From NCBI RefSeq assembly GCF_000003855.2, contig NW_003101669.1:1306795-1370794 (forward strand): a stretch of DNA of 64,000 nt, given 5' to 3'. The position numbers and the translations under genes are program-made. Shown piece by piece: positions 1 to 11,424 of the stretch. The notes under the pieces are model-generated. The model ran no database searches. It had not been told where the DNA came from and saw only the letters and a program-made list of their open reading frames with translations. The stretch's first letter is position 1. Every line of letters begins with the position of its first letter. The stretch is from Blastomyces gilchristii SLH14081. Taxonomy: Eukaryota; Ascomycota; Eurotiomycetes; Onygenales; Ajellomycetaceae.

Positions 1-81
1 CGGAATGGTCAATGGGGTGAGAGATTGATACTTATGAGATTTGGTGAGGGTTCTCCGACTGTTCTTGCTATTGAGCTTTGA
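1..81 (+). CDS. Possible 3' end of a gene entering from the left edge
   Basis: Frame 1 is open from the first base for 26 codons and ends in TGA at 79-81. The last residues read SPTVLAIEL. The composition looks like a real C-terminus, but 26 codons can be open by chance. Sequence to the left of the window would decide it. Confidence 0.25.
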   Translation, partial: RNGQWGERLILMRFGEGSPTVLAIEL

Positions 82-1482
82 AAATATGGATGCGGAGTAT
101 AGGTCAAATCCATGGGTGGATGCATAGCGGAATCTTATGGCTAGGGAAAAGAAGGGGATATGAAAATATGTTTCTTAAAAGGTACACGGATGTGGATATA
201 AAAGTGTTGCACATATCAACTCAGCCAATGGAGGCACTGGGTCTGGGGTATATTTGCGGATAAGTTGACTCCGTTGCTAATTGAAATAAATATACCCTGT
301 TATTGGGGTGATATCAGCATGATCTGGAAAATGGATACGCTCTTGATCTGTTCTCTCTCTCTCTCAAAAAAAAGAAAAGTCATCTATTTCATTAGGCAGT
401 CAGTTGACTGTCTAAAATAAACTATTCTACTCTTCTTCCTGGAGGTTCTGGCCTCCAATGCCTCGCCATAAGTTTGATTGAAACCTCAACACCAAATTGC
501 CACCGTATCATCTTCAATTTACCTACATAGACAGAGCATCCTCAGAACCTGCACATTGTGAGGATTCAGCACTTTTATTCCAGATATTGCATAAAGCCAT
601 CTTGAGCTAGCCTAGTCTGTAAGTTAGCTGTGTTTTTGATGATGCGGGGCAGCCGGAGACAACACTTTTACTATATAAAAGCCAACAGTTCTCATTCGGC
701 ATTCGGGCGTACTGCATGGCTATCTTCAGCCTAAGTCCTATAGCTATTCTTTCTGTATGACCCTTTCATCCCATGCCATCAATGCTATATAGGAAACTGT
801 CAACTTCACCCAGCAGGTTTCACTCCGTTAGAAAATCCAGTGCCATAACTTAGCACGCTAGCTTACGCAAGGGAGTCAAGAAGCAACAAACAAAGAAATA
901 ATGGCTGACAGGATAACACCAGCGACACACCATGGCATCAGAAGGTTGTGATAACTGCCGCGTGATGCCTATCGTTGGCCACCGGTTCAGATGTATCAAT
1001 TGCATAGACTTCGACCTGGTAATCGGAAGCCTGAATAATGTTTTCATACTGGATCCACGACCCGTACTCTCGCGCTGGGCTTGATATATCCGGAAATAAA
1101 TATTCATTCGGATATCTTGATGCAAGGGTTAACTTTTGGGGGTTCCATGCCTTGATATCCCCCATCACACTCTATAGTGCTCTAGCTGTGAGGAATTGAA
1201 CCCACACGATCACAAGCATACATTTCTCAAGATCCGGATACCAATCCCAGGGGCTGTCGAGACATTCCCATTCATCCCGGCGCCTCTCTCACTGCAAAAT
1301 GCAGTGCCATCACCAGGGATCATCGACACGACAAATCCAAACACAAATCCAAAACCCTCCACCACCCCCAGCAACAGGGGTGGTTTCATCAGCCAGGTCT
1401 CCATCCAAAAGTGCCGCTCGGTGGGGCCCCATCGCTCCCTCACCCGCCGCATGTTAGCCCGGATTCCCCTTCACCCAGCTTC
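82..1482. other. Intergenic region upstream of the serpin gene
   Basis: No well-supported gene. A CT run lies near 350-365. One minus-strand reading frame (938-1165, listed separately) has coding-like composition. The rest shows no repeat, tRNA or other recognisable element and presumably includes the serpin promoter. Confidence 0.5.
938..1165 (-). CDS. Unrecognised small open reading frame
   Basis: ATG at 1165 opens 75 codons (start MGDIKAWNPQKL, end HHAAVITTF). Residue use is balanced and protein-like (RYPNEYLFPDISSP), unlike the simple-sequence frames nearby. A possible splice acceptor (ctatag) lies just upstream, so this could be the last exon of a larger minus-strand gene whose other exons I could not find. 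I do not recognise the family. Confidence 0.22.
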   Translation of the reverse strand: MGDIKAWNPQKLTLASRYPNEYLFPDISSPAREYGSWIQYENIIQASDYQVEVYAIDTSEPVANDRHHAAVITTF

Positions 1483-2779
1483 ATGGACACCGTCAACCAG
1501 TTCGGCTTCAGACTCCAGTTCCAATACATGCTCGCTCAAGAGAAATGCTCCAACGGCGTCGTCGCAGCAAATATCTACTGCTGCCTTATGATGGCTGTGG
1601 CCGGCTCGGAGAGCATAAACATGAACGCCTTTGCCGAAGTGCTCCGGTTTGATGCTAGCAGTGACGCGCTAGGAGTCACGGTGCAGAATATTTCGCGGTT
1701 GCATAAGTATTGCAAGCCTTGCCCTAGCAAAAATGGCGGTGTTGTTGAACTGGTCATTGGCAGTTCCGTGTGGCCCGGGAAGTCGATTGAGATTGAGCCG
1801 CGATGGGCGAAGCAAATGGACCAGATGTTTGAAGCAACTATTGCGCCACAGGAGGTGTACGCGATGAATGCTTGGGCGAGAGAGAGTACGCGGGGGAAGA
1901 TTCAGAGTGTTGTTAGCGAAGTAGATATGTCAGATCAGGATATTAAGCTGATGACGTGTTTGTACTTCAAGGCGAAGTGGGAGGTCCCGTTTGACCCTTA
2001 TCACACACGTCCGGGTGCATTCTTTGGCTTTGGCGAAGAAGGGATGAGGAAGAGTGGGGTAACGAGATTGGGCATGCGCTGTCCTATGATGCGGCGGACT
2101 TCTGATATTCTGTATATGGAGGATAATGTTGCGCAGATGTGTGTGCTGCCGTATCAGACGAAGGATAACAACATGAATAAACCCCAGCCATCACCCTTCC
2201 TCTCGAACCACCCTACCGCGACAAGCTCGACAGTATTCGGCAATACGAGTGGTCCCACCGCTGAACTGGCATGGAACGCAGTCATAATCCTCCCCAAAAA
2301 CCCCGGCGCAACGGCCATCCTCGACATCCTCTCTCACTTCTCCACCTGCCCTTCCACCCTCCGCACCACCTTCAGCATAAACTCCCAAAACAGTACCACC
2401 ATCCCCTCCTCGAATCTAAAGCCAACATACCTCCGCCTCACTCTCCCCCGCTTCACGCTAAAACAAAGCACAGATCTTTCCGAGCTCCTTTTCAACCTGG
2501 GTCTACGGCCTGTCTCCCGCCCATCCCCATACTTCTCGCCCCATGACGCCTTCGAAGTACGCTTATATCTCCAACATCAAACATGATTTAGTTGTAGAAG
2601 TTAATGAAAAAGGGACGGAGGTAGCTGCTGCGACAACCATGGGGGTCTTTGGTGGCTCACCACCCATGAGGGTTCCGGTGGAGATGGAGGTGGATAGACC
2701 TTTTTTGTTTCTGGTTTTTGATAGTCAGTCTGGGAGTGTGCTTTGCTCAGCGGTTATTAGTGAGGTTGCGGAGAGTTGA
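1483..2779 (+). CDS. Serpin-family protein (serine/cysteine protease inhibitor fold), with a frame break
   Basis: Serpins trap proteases by inserting a cleaved reactive-centre loop into a beta-sheet. Family landmarks are clear: a Phe-rich helix A (VNQFGFRL), MNAWARESTRGKI at residues 128-140, strand 3A TCLYFKAKWEVPF at 158-170, the hinge EVNEKGTEVAAAT, and the C-terminal FLFLVFDSQSGSVL. The hinge has Gly at P15, Thr at P14 and small residues at P11-P9, as in inhibitory members. There is no signal peptide, so the protein is probably intracellular. The ATG at 1483 gives the usual serpin N-terminus; an in-frame 1411 start would add 24 Pro-rich residues. The frame changes near the C4 run at 2539-2542. 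Removing one base there restores about 431 codons of serpin homology; a 46-nt intron (2512-2557) is the alternative. P1 cannot be fixed because the loop seems about four residues longer than in alpha-1-antitrypsin. Serpins are rare in fungi. Confidence 0.85.
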
Positions 2780-4332
2780 GTGGAGAATTATACAATATCG
2801 AGGAAGAATTCTTGTGTGTTGTTCTCTCCGTTGATTATCTATTTGTATTCTGTTTGAGCGTGGGAATCAAGATTTGGTGCTTATTATACATAAATTGATA
2901 CATGTCTTCCTATTGAATGTAGCCTTGGGGGAGAGGAGTAAACATCATCGCGGTTACTTTGTTCTTGAAGTACACAGCACAGAATGTACATATTCTCTAT
3001 GCCATGAGAACTAATGTCTTAGCTGTGTCTCCTTTAAAATTGATTTGTATGCCCATATATCAACAGGACGGTCTTTTGAGGAATTTAATCCAAGACATGT
3101 CTACCTCCGCTCCAATGACAATTTCCCATCCTCCATTGCACTGTTCTGCTAGTCACAGTTAACAGCCCAATCAGTACTACTCCGTATAAGCTCTGCATCC
3201 ATTAACATGAGCGGCAGTCCACTCTCGCTATCTATCCCGCTGGGGAAGCGGTCGTGTTTCCAGAAACATGCGAACGAAAAAAAAAAAAAAAAGAAGAAGA
3301 AGAGCAAAGAAAGAAAAAAAGAAAAAAAGAAAAGAAAAGAAAAGAAAAGAAAAGAAAAAGATGCGAATTGGATTAACCCGAAGTATTATCCTTTGGTTCA
3401 ACGCAATGCCTGGAGACTGCACGAATCGGGCGCCTTAAAGAACTGAAAAAGAAGAACTCCTTAAGACGACGACGTCAACTTTCAAAGATCCCTACATGAT
3501 TCGCCAATTTGTGCCGGTTAACTAGATCACTCCCGTCCATGCCTAATCGCCTGTTGGTTTTGGCGTCAGCATCAGCGCTTGGATCCAGCCAGGCTTGAAA
3601 TCAAAGGGTTCGAGACTTATACTCCCTTCCTGATCAAAGCAATGATTCCCACCCCGCGCCAGCACCGGAGGGGCTACGCGGTAAAGAGCTATCCAATACA
3701 AGATGCATTACTCCCAAAGGTAGTGAACGGAAGAGGGAGTAAGAGTAGAAGGGCCCATGCGCCCGACGCGCGGAGAAAACCACGTTGACAGCTACGGGTG
3801 GATCGAGAGCCTTTCCTGATATGCAGCCTCGCTGCAGGTTTTGCATGCATCTGTCCGAATTCTGGTACGTCGTATAGAGAATGGAGACTGATTTGATCAG
3901 CGGGTGGAAGGGGTGGGAAAGGAGCTGGAGGCCTCAGTTTTGAAGTGAGTGTGGCTGATGATGTCGCCGTGATATAAGGATTAGAGAGAAGGAAGAGTTG
4001 GGAAGGGAGATACATATCTATGTACAGTACAGAAATATATATATATATATATACTGCAGCTGCTGGCCTTTTCGTGGAGTTGATAGAATTTTGTATATTC
4101 AGTCCACTGCCCCTCTTCATTGCTTCGTTATAAGGGCTAGAAGTGACCCTTCCACAGCTTTTGATGGTACGAAAAGAAACATCGGATATCCATGGGCAGA
4201 AAGTCCCCAAACCATATCTTTTCTATAAAAGACAGGCGTACCATATCGCCGACACACTACGCTGTTAACAAGGCTTTAGATCGGCTGCGGCTTCGACATA
4301 ACAGCAGCGGAAGTGATACCAGCCGATACGCT
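2780..4332. other. Intergenic region with a purine-rich microsatellite
   Basis: Nothing here supports a gene. An A/G-only tract at 3279-3360 grades from poly-A through GAA units to repeated AAAAG. A short (TA)n run lies near 4037-4052. The 5' UTR and promoter of the coiled-coil gene must lie in the last few hundred bases. Confidence 0.55.
3279..3360 (+). repeat. Purine microsatellite, (A)n / (GAA)n / (AAAAG)n
   Basis: About 80 bases of almost pure A and G on the plus strand, with at least four consecutive AAAAG units at the right end. The Lys/Glu-rich reading frame over it is a by-product of the repeat. Confidence 0.85.
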
Positions 4333-6432
4333 ATGAATTCAAACCAAGACTCAAAGGTATGCAGATGCAGTGAGTGAATAAACACCGCTAATGTTGGTTT
4401 AGGATAGGCCAGATATCATTGAGAGCTAACTTTACATCCAAAACCTTCCCACCCTCTCTAGTCGTTTGCGGAGAAAGTAGGCGACCATGCCCGCGGCAAG
4501 ACGATTGCGGGAGACCACAATACCGAAGATGGGACAATTACGATTGCGGATTCGGTGCATGTACTGTTCAATGCTCTCCGCTTCCTAGCAATACCAGAAA
4601 TCCAAGATAGAATCCAGGGCATTAAAAGGGCCACTGCATCTGAACTCGACAGAGTGGATGAAATAGAAAAGCTCAATAACACGGTCGATACAATTACTGC
4701 TGTCAAAAATAAGAAAATTGAAGAAATCAAACAAGATAAGGACAAGGTGATCCTGAAGCTTGAAGCAGAAAACAAGAAATTGAAAGAACAGGAGCAATCA
4801 GTTGCAAAGGAGAAGGAGGCCGTCGTCAAGGAGAAGACTAAGCTGGAACGAGATCGCCAAGCTGCAGAAAAGGAGTATCGCGAAAAGGAGGCTAAACTCA
4901 AGAAGCAACAGGAAGAGGCCCTCAAAAAGGAGAAGAAAAAAGTCAAGGAACAATACGAGGGAGAAGTGAAGGCTGCGAAGAGCCGTGTTGAGTCGGAGAA
5001 ACGGAAGCTGGAAAAGGAGAAGGATGATGCCGTCAGATTGAATAGGGAGTTCAACACCGAAGTGAACAGGTTGACTGTCTATCGAGACACCTTGGAGGAG
5101 AGGAACGAAGGACTGAAAGAGGACGTGGCCTCGCTCCGGGAGAAATTGCGCACGCTGAGCGCTGAAATGGCGGTTTCTGCAACGCCGTTTGTTGAGTAGT
5201 AAGTCCATATCTCTCTGCTATTACGCTGTGTGGGTAAATGGTTATCGGAAACTTTTTTTTTTTTTTTTTTTCGTGGCTAAGACATCTGAACAGTAAAAAA
5301 TCCGTCCAAAATTTGTACCAGCTTATTGAGGCTTTCGCCACGAGGTTTGAGAATGTCCCTCAGGAGGTTGAATTGGTATGTTTACCAAGCAGCATGTGCT
5401 CCAAACCTGCGCTAATTTGCTCTGCCCCGTGTGTAGGTCCTTGAACCACTGGGAACCTTAGGCAAACTTAGACAAGCGAGTGGTATATTCGATTATACCT
5501 CCTCTTCCCGTACTGCTGTGGCCACATCTTTGCGAAAGGCTGGCGTGCAGAACTTTATCTCGGGACAGCTGGATGCAATATTTAAGAACAAGTTGCTTGT
5601 CGGCTGCAGCACGAACAGTGACAAACATGACGAGGCCATCTTGAATGCGATATCTGCCGCCTTGAGCCCGGATGAGGAAAAAGTATGGAGAGGAATAACC
5701 GTCAGGGCACTCAACAGGTTGCCCCAGTTTTCTGATATCAAGAAGATCATCGCGCAATTGGTGGAAGCAGCGGCTGGCATGCTGGAACCGCTTATCGGCA
5801 AGGATGAACAAACGAACACCGATGTTCGAGAGCAGTTTGCCGAAATTATCAACGCCGCGCTGAAGATCTGGTCCCTGCGACGTAATGATCGATGCACGAT
5901 AACATTCAACAGAGCGCCCGGTCTGAAGGTGGACGATTCGTGGAAAGAATGGACGGTTGACGAGGGTTCAATGCTACCAGGCTTCTCATTTCCCAGCAAC
6001 GGGACCAACAGAACTATTGGCAATGGAAACGGAAGTGGCAGCGGCAGTAACGGGCCCCAAAGCCCAACCTACAGCACGCTCCAATCATCAGTAATCAACC
6101 GAAGAGCCGAATCATACGTGATATTGCCACAAATCATCGGGGAATTCGACACTGAGGACGAAGGCAGCGACAAAGATAGCAAGCCAAAACCTCGAAGAAG
6201 AATGATATTGCATCCCGGCATCGCTCTGTTCTCCGACTCGACCTTGTTCGACAAGGGTCTGCAGGATATGCGGAGCTTAAAGAGTGACGTTCTCGGTCTC
6301 CATCACAGGCGGCGGGTGTCGTCTCTTTCTGCGTCAACAACGTTCCCGAACAATTCAGGTACCGATCATGTATGGCTGACACAGCCTTATCCGCAGAATT
6401 CATCAGGGGAACCGGCGGGGGGGAATGCATAA
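4333..6432 (+). CDS. Coiled-coil protein of unknown function (612 aa)
   Basis: Model: join(4333..4356, 4462..5198, 5294..5375, 5437..6432). The exons sum to 613 codons, and introns start gtatgc, gtaagt and gtatgt. The 8-codon first exon is the least certain part. Residues about 45-240 form one long coiled coil rich in Lys, Glu and Gln heptads. A mixed globular region follows (about 260-440: LYQLIEAFATRFENVP, LSPDEEKVWRGITVRALNRL). A Ser/Gly linker then leads to a conserved-looking C-terminal block (RRRMILHPGIALFSDSTLFD). No signal peptide, membrane segment or catalytic motif is visible. The architecture fits a scaffold or cytoskeleton-associated protein, but this is inference. I do not recognise a named family. 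Confidence 0.75.
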
Positions 6433-7408
6433 TTTGCTGTTCTTGGATTTTTTATTTTTGTTTATTTTCTAGATTCTTCGCCCCTCTTACGTTTTCTAAA
6501 ATCTTTCGCTTTATTTTCTATCTTCCTTGAAGAGTGAATCGACTACCTTGAGATTGATTAGTGATTTGTTCGATATATTTCGGGTACTTTGGATATTGAA
6601 CCCTTGGAAGAGAAAATGTACTGATATGATGTGCTTTTGGTGGAATAAAAGTGGGATATTGCTCCGGGCAGTATCTCAAGTTATAGCTCCTTTCGGTTGT
6701 CCAATTTGATAGCGAGAATGATGATTTCAGAATCCAAATACCCCGAACCGTTGCCGTAGTAGGGAGTAAACACAGGAAAGCCAGGCAAGAACTTGACGAA
6801 TATGCAGGTAGCGAAATACACTAAACGCTGCAAAATCTCAGTAGCAGCGTTAGTAATCATGCTGCACTGCTTTTATTCTCCGTGGCCGGGAAATCTCTGT
6901 TCGGGGATGTCACGGAAGGGCGCTCGTGGAAATGGACAGAAGAATCAATCATACCTAGGCTTGAGAAGCAAAGTTAACACTGTTGGAAAAGAAGATCAGA
7001 AAGCCCAATACAATTAACACGTTTTGGCTGTATCCCTCCACTAACCTCTAAGGTGGAGTAGATAGATGAACGAGTCAAATTCAAATGCTAAGCTGCTTTT
7101 TAAAAACAGGCGTTATCAACCACATGTAGGTATGACACTAAGAAAATGCAAATAGCCGCTAATAACATGTCATAAGCTCTTCGAAAAAACGAATAGGATC
7201 GAAAGACAAACAGGGACTCTGGAGGCATTGGAACTACAAACTGGTGCCCTCCTCCATGGGAACGCCATATTGCTGAAGTTTAAAAGACAGCGCGAAATAA
7301 GTTTGAAAATTGGACACAGGATCTAGGGTGGTTAATATGATGCAAAGGGTCGTTTCTCATCATGTCAAAGCTATTCCCACATGAGTAGAGATAGCAGTTC
7401 GAGTTTTG
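6433..7408. other. Intergenic region between convergent genes
   Basis: Lies between the 3' ends of the coiled-coil gene (plus) and the otubain gene (minus). It is T-rich just after 6432, consistent with 3' UTR. No gene, repeat or RNA is recognised. Confidence 0.55.
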
Positions 7409-9284
7409 TTACTTATATTCCTCGTTCGGGTCCCATTGGGAAGGTTGGAAATCGGGATGATGGAAGTGTGCAAGATTATTGGGAGAGCTACAGGGGTGGT
7501 CAGTACACAAGAGGGTAATCTTGGGAACGTAGTATCAATCAGGTACGACGATACGTAAGGATTTACTTACTTGCTAAAAGGTACAGAGGACAGCGGAAGC
7601 GTATTCATTGGTTCGCACACTAATGGATTCATCCTGATCTGGAGCTCCGTGGATTTATCCGGCGTGGAAACTGGGCTGACAGGAAAGCTCGAAATTGGAG
7701 AATGTTGTGCCAGGGCTGGCGGAGACTGGGGAATCATTTGAGGTGGAACATTGGAATTAATTTGCCTTTCGGGAAACGCGTACGGCTGGTTAACGGTCAT
7801 TGGTGATGAAATACTGGTGGTATCGAGCGGAAGGCTCGGGATGGACATCAAAACTGGGTTTAGATCAAACGGCAAGGCACTCGAATACCAGGGCATATAG
7901 TCAGAGCTCATGGCATATTGGAAGTTAACCGATGTAATAATCCCTTGGTTGTGAATTGCCTGGTTGGTTTGATATAGGAGATCGTAGTGACCACTGTGGA
8001 GTGTTTTAGCCGTCTGTTATTTCAAGATACGGAGCGACACAGGAGGAAGTTCTTACGGGCGATAAAGAAGCCTAATTGTTGCGATGGGGTTATCGGGCGA
8101 GAGCAAATGCGGGGTGACTTCTGTTCCTTCGCTCCTATCAAGGTAGAGAATCTCGATAGCAAACCCAGACCCCTCAATGACTCCGTCGAACAGCCCGTGA
8201 ATGCCTATTTCATCGATTTCGGTTTTACCGGGTTCGATTGTCTTTGTGCGATAGTCATCAACAGTCATCCTAAGGAAGCCTGCATAGCGGTCGGGATTTT
8301 TTTTCATCCAGGCACTCGTCATTAACTAGTCAGTAGTAATTTGTTAAGTCAATGTTCACAAAATATATGGGCTTGGGATTCGTTTCATCTCACCCTAAAA
8401 TGTGTGATGATAGCGGAGGATTTGGATTCATCATTAAATGCGTCAAGGAGGAAACTATCGTCATAGGATCCTTCCGCAATCGCTCCCGATATTTGGCCAA
8501 AGACATCCTCCGTGACTTCAACGAACATTTCGTAAATGTACTGTTGGCATCCAATAGAGTCCAGTGATTCGTTCAAGGATTTGATCCGCGCCAACTCCTG
8601 TTCTAGCTTTGCAGTATCGCGTAGGTTGAATAACGTCTCAAAATATCCGAAGGCAACAGCTAGCGCGGTATAAGTCTTGGAAGCACAAGATGCCTAGGAA
8701 GGGCCGTTTGAGTCGCTCACCTCTCCACCCGCAATTTCCATCTCCTTTCATTATACGATAATGAGAATGAGTATGAGAAAGCGCCTAATTACCCTTCGTT
8801 AGCCCTACGTTTTTCAAGATATACCGTATCCCCTGTAGATCATGAGCAATGTTTCTAAAAAACATACAGTGGTCTTTGCGACGTATATAGGGTCCGCGTT
8901 TGCGTATTCGGACGTTATCATACTACTCGATTGTTTCGGACCCACTAAAGGTCCCTGTGCCAGCCGATTAGCCATTAGGTTTAAAAAAGGCAAAGCGGCG
9001 CTCCTCACCTGTAGATCCGGCTCATAATGATTGGAAAGCTTTTGAAACTCAGCCATATGATCCGGGTCTGCCATGTTACTTGATGGGGGGATGGTGCCCA
9101 TAGTCACGTTGTAGTGCGGTGCTTGGTGGATAATGTCTAGAGGTGAGGTGCGAAATATATTTTGGTATACAGGAGCTGTCCGATATGTTTGGTGGTTATA
9201 TGCTGCTTGCGCAGATTCTGAGGAAGGGTAAAGCTGAAGGTAAGCAAGGCTGAATGAGACCGGCGCAACTGCCTGGGACTGCAT
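7409..9284 (-). CDS. Otubain-like deubiquitinating cysteine protease (peptidase C65)
   Basis: Model: complement(join(7409..7487, 7571..7993, 8057..8325, 8394..8659, 8721..8784, 8868..8954, 9009..9284)), seven exons, 487 aa, every junction GT..AG and in phase. Otubains cleave isopeptide bonds of ubiquitin chains. The catalytic set is complete: Asp136 and Cys139 in KGDGNCGWR, His323 in GHYD with Asp325. Between them are FGYFETLFNLRD, AFNDESKSSAIITHFR and the block TSAWMKKNPDRYAGFLR seen in the family. Residues 1-90 and the Pro/Ser-rich tail after about 330 are extensions beyond the roughly 270-residue animal OTUB1 core. The protein ends QPSQWDPNEEYK. The start at 9284 is the ATG nearest the conserved part; an upstream in-frame ATG exists in an A/G-rich leader. 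Confidence 0.93.
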
Positions 9285-10371
9285 GTTGAAAAGAAAAGAA
9301 AAGAAAAAACAAGCCCTGGCAATCGATGTTTCTTCTTGCTCTCTTGGTGCCTCTCTTTGAGGAAACGGTCCACAGGCGGCAGATGATGGCCACAATTTCC
9401 GGGAGAAAGAACACACAAAGGAAACAGAAAGCGATTAAAAATTAAATAGAGTCAAATAAGATAATGACTAAAATACATTTGGAAAACACAAGTCAATGCG
9501 TAAAGATACAGCAAAGTTGACAGCAGCCAGAAGACGAAGAAGAAAGAAAAAGATATCCAAGACTCACGTCGATTGACAGCAGTGGGAGCTTGTTCTGTCT
9601 TAATATTATGACGAGGGAGAAGGGGCCGTTATGTATTATGGTATTGAGCGCCAACCTGGCGAGCTGGACAATAGCTAGCAGAAGCCCCTCCCTCGTGTCT
9701 AGTGAAGCGGTATCAACTTTCCTACCCAGATTCAGAGTATTGCCATGGCTTCGGGACGGATCTTTTTTGTAACTGGAGTGATCAGACGACGGCAACGAAT
9801 AGGACCTGCATGGCTTAGTCGCAGGCTAGAGCCAGCATTGAAGCAATAGATCGTTTGCACGAGAGTTTGAAGCCGTGAAGGGTCGTTCGTTGTTGAGCGA
9901 GAACTTGCGAACTTCGCTTCTTGGGCGTTGAGTTGAAGGTTCAGCGCGGCTTATTCAGCAACCCGCGGAAGGGAAAGGCGGGACGGTGCCTGTGATCCAA
10001 CCAACACCAACCACCCACACTGATGATGAAAAAGGGAGACAGGCGGGCTCACATTCTCCTCATACCCGTCATGCTGCGATTCGCGGACTAATGGCTACTG
10101 GCTTACCACGGTTCACTACAGGAATAAGCAAAACGGGTACTTTGTACTGTAACAAGGTTTGGGGTTAGCAACATGGCGCTCTGACAGCCGGAACAAACGA
10201 GTTAACTACCATCACGGCACTGGCCTATGCTCAGCTGCAGCATATTTGCTGAAACGGGATGATGAATTATGGCGCAAATCCCGGGAGCAGAAACTGTCCT
10301 CGGTTGCTGTTTTTGAGAGGCGAATCGACACAATTTGGTTCACTCGCAAACAGCCATTGGCTGTGCGATTG

Positions 10372-10412
10372 ACATGTACATGTACATGCACATGTGCATG
10401 TACATACATACA
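10372..10412. repeat. Alternating purine-pyrimidine tract (CATGTA/CATGCA units)
   Basis: Imperfect tandem six-base units of the ACATGT type, self-complementary and able to form a hairpin. No function is shown. Confidence 0.7.
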
Positions 10413-10785
10413 TGTATGATGCAAGGCGAGCGCGCACATGCAGCGAAAATCCGGTAAAGCACGAATCAATTCGAGCAGCAGCAACCAAGACAATGGTTAT
10501 GGCGCAGCCATTGAGTGTTGCCAAGGCAGGCACCTTTCAATCGTCAAGCCAGCACAAGCAATCTGCGCGGGGGCCAGGCTACTCAGGGGCGGATGGGACC
10601 ACCAGCTGCCCTCATCTCATGCTGTTGATAAAATATTTGCGACCAGCCAAGCTCAGGATATTCAAGAATGTATAAATCGGACATCCAAAAGAAAAAAAGA
10701 AAAAAGTTTGAGTCTAATTGTACCCTTGTGTCTAGAGCTCTCTCCGGGCGATCCGCACAAACTTTATCATGTGAGGATCTACTGG

Positions 10786-10829
10786 GAGAAAAAGAAGAAA
10801 AGAAAAGAAAAGAAAAGAAAAAGAAAAGT
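10786..10829 (+). repeat. Purine microsatellite (AAAAG)n
   Basis: Repeated AAAAG units, the same motif as at 3279-3360 and in the otubain leader near 9293-9318. Confidence 0.8.
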
Positions 10830-11088
10830 CGATGCCATCCGCCTAGACATTATTGTCAGCACCTGCCAGAAATATTGTTCGACCAATCTCAAAGCAAAAG
10901 GTGCATGAAACAAGCCAAGCCTGCGCATACACAAGAGCCGTCCACAAATTCCCTTGCAATCCGGTCCATGTGGTACAGTATATTTCAAGGGAAGCTCAGC
11001 TCAGCTGACTGCTTGGCAGTCGATGGAGGTATTTGAAGCAACCGCATGTTGCTAAAATGCAAAGCTGAAATTTATTCGCGGCGGAAAC

Positions 11089-11424
11089 ATGAACTTTTGG
11101 GCAACGATTCTTCCAGTGCTTGGTACCGTTCTTATTAGTACGTTACAGTCCTTGCCTGGAATGGCATGTGCTTAACCTTTATGTTTGAAAGGCCAAGCCG
11201 AAGCATTGAAGTAGGTTCTGATACTTGCATGCTTCCCACTTCCGTATATTCATTTTTGTTCATTCATCCCTATTGTTGCAGTGCGGCCTGGCCAGATGTC
11301 TAGAGATACATCGGCTCCTTCTGAGCGTCTCGGTATCCGTTACATCCGTAAAGACGCTCATAACCTGAGAGCCATCGACCCGTGGGCGCGGATTCGATAT
11401 GTCAGATTGGCGAGCTGCGCCTAG
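11089..11424 (+). CDS. Candidate small secreted peptide (62 aa, three exons)
   Basis: Tentative model: join(11089..11137, 11192..11210, 11304..11424), 63 codons, both introns GT..AG. The first 20 residues look like a signal peptide: MNFWATILPVLGTVLISQA, with Ser-Gln-Ala before a plausible cleavage site. The mature part is basic and contains one Cys (GIRYIRKDAHNLRAIDPWAR). An alternative acceptor at 11281 would hit a stop, so the model uses gtctag at 11303. I recognise no family. RNA evidence would settle it; chance assembly of short exons is a real possibility. Confidence 0.28.

Noticed and set aside
3207..3446. Lys/Glu-rich open frame
   Set aside because: Produced entirely by the AAAAG/GAA microsatellite, and the opposite strand reads as Phe/Leu-rich.
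3580..3640. tRNA-like B-box (GGTTCGAGACT)
   Set aside because: No matching A-box at proper spacing and no cloverleaf could be drawn by eye.
3689..4210. 173-codon minus-strand frame
   Set aside because: Contains a Tyr-Ile run from a (TA)n repeat, no splice logic and no family features. Likely chance.
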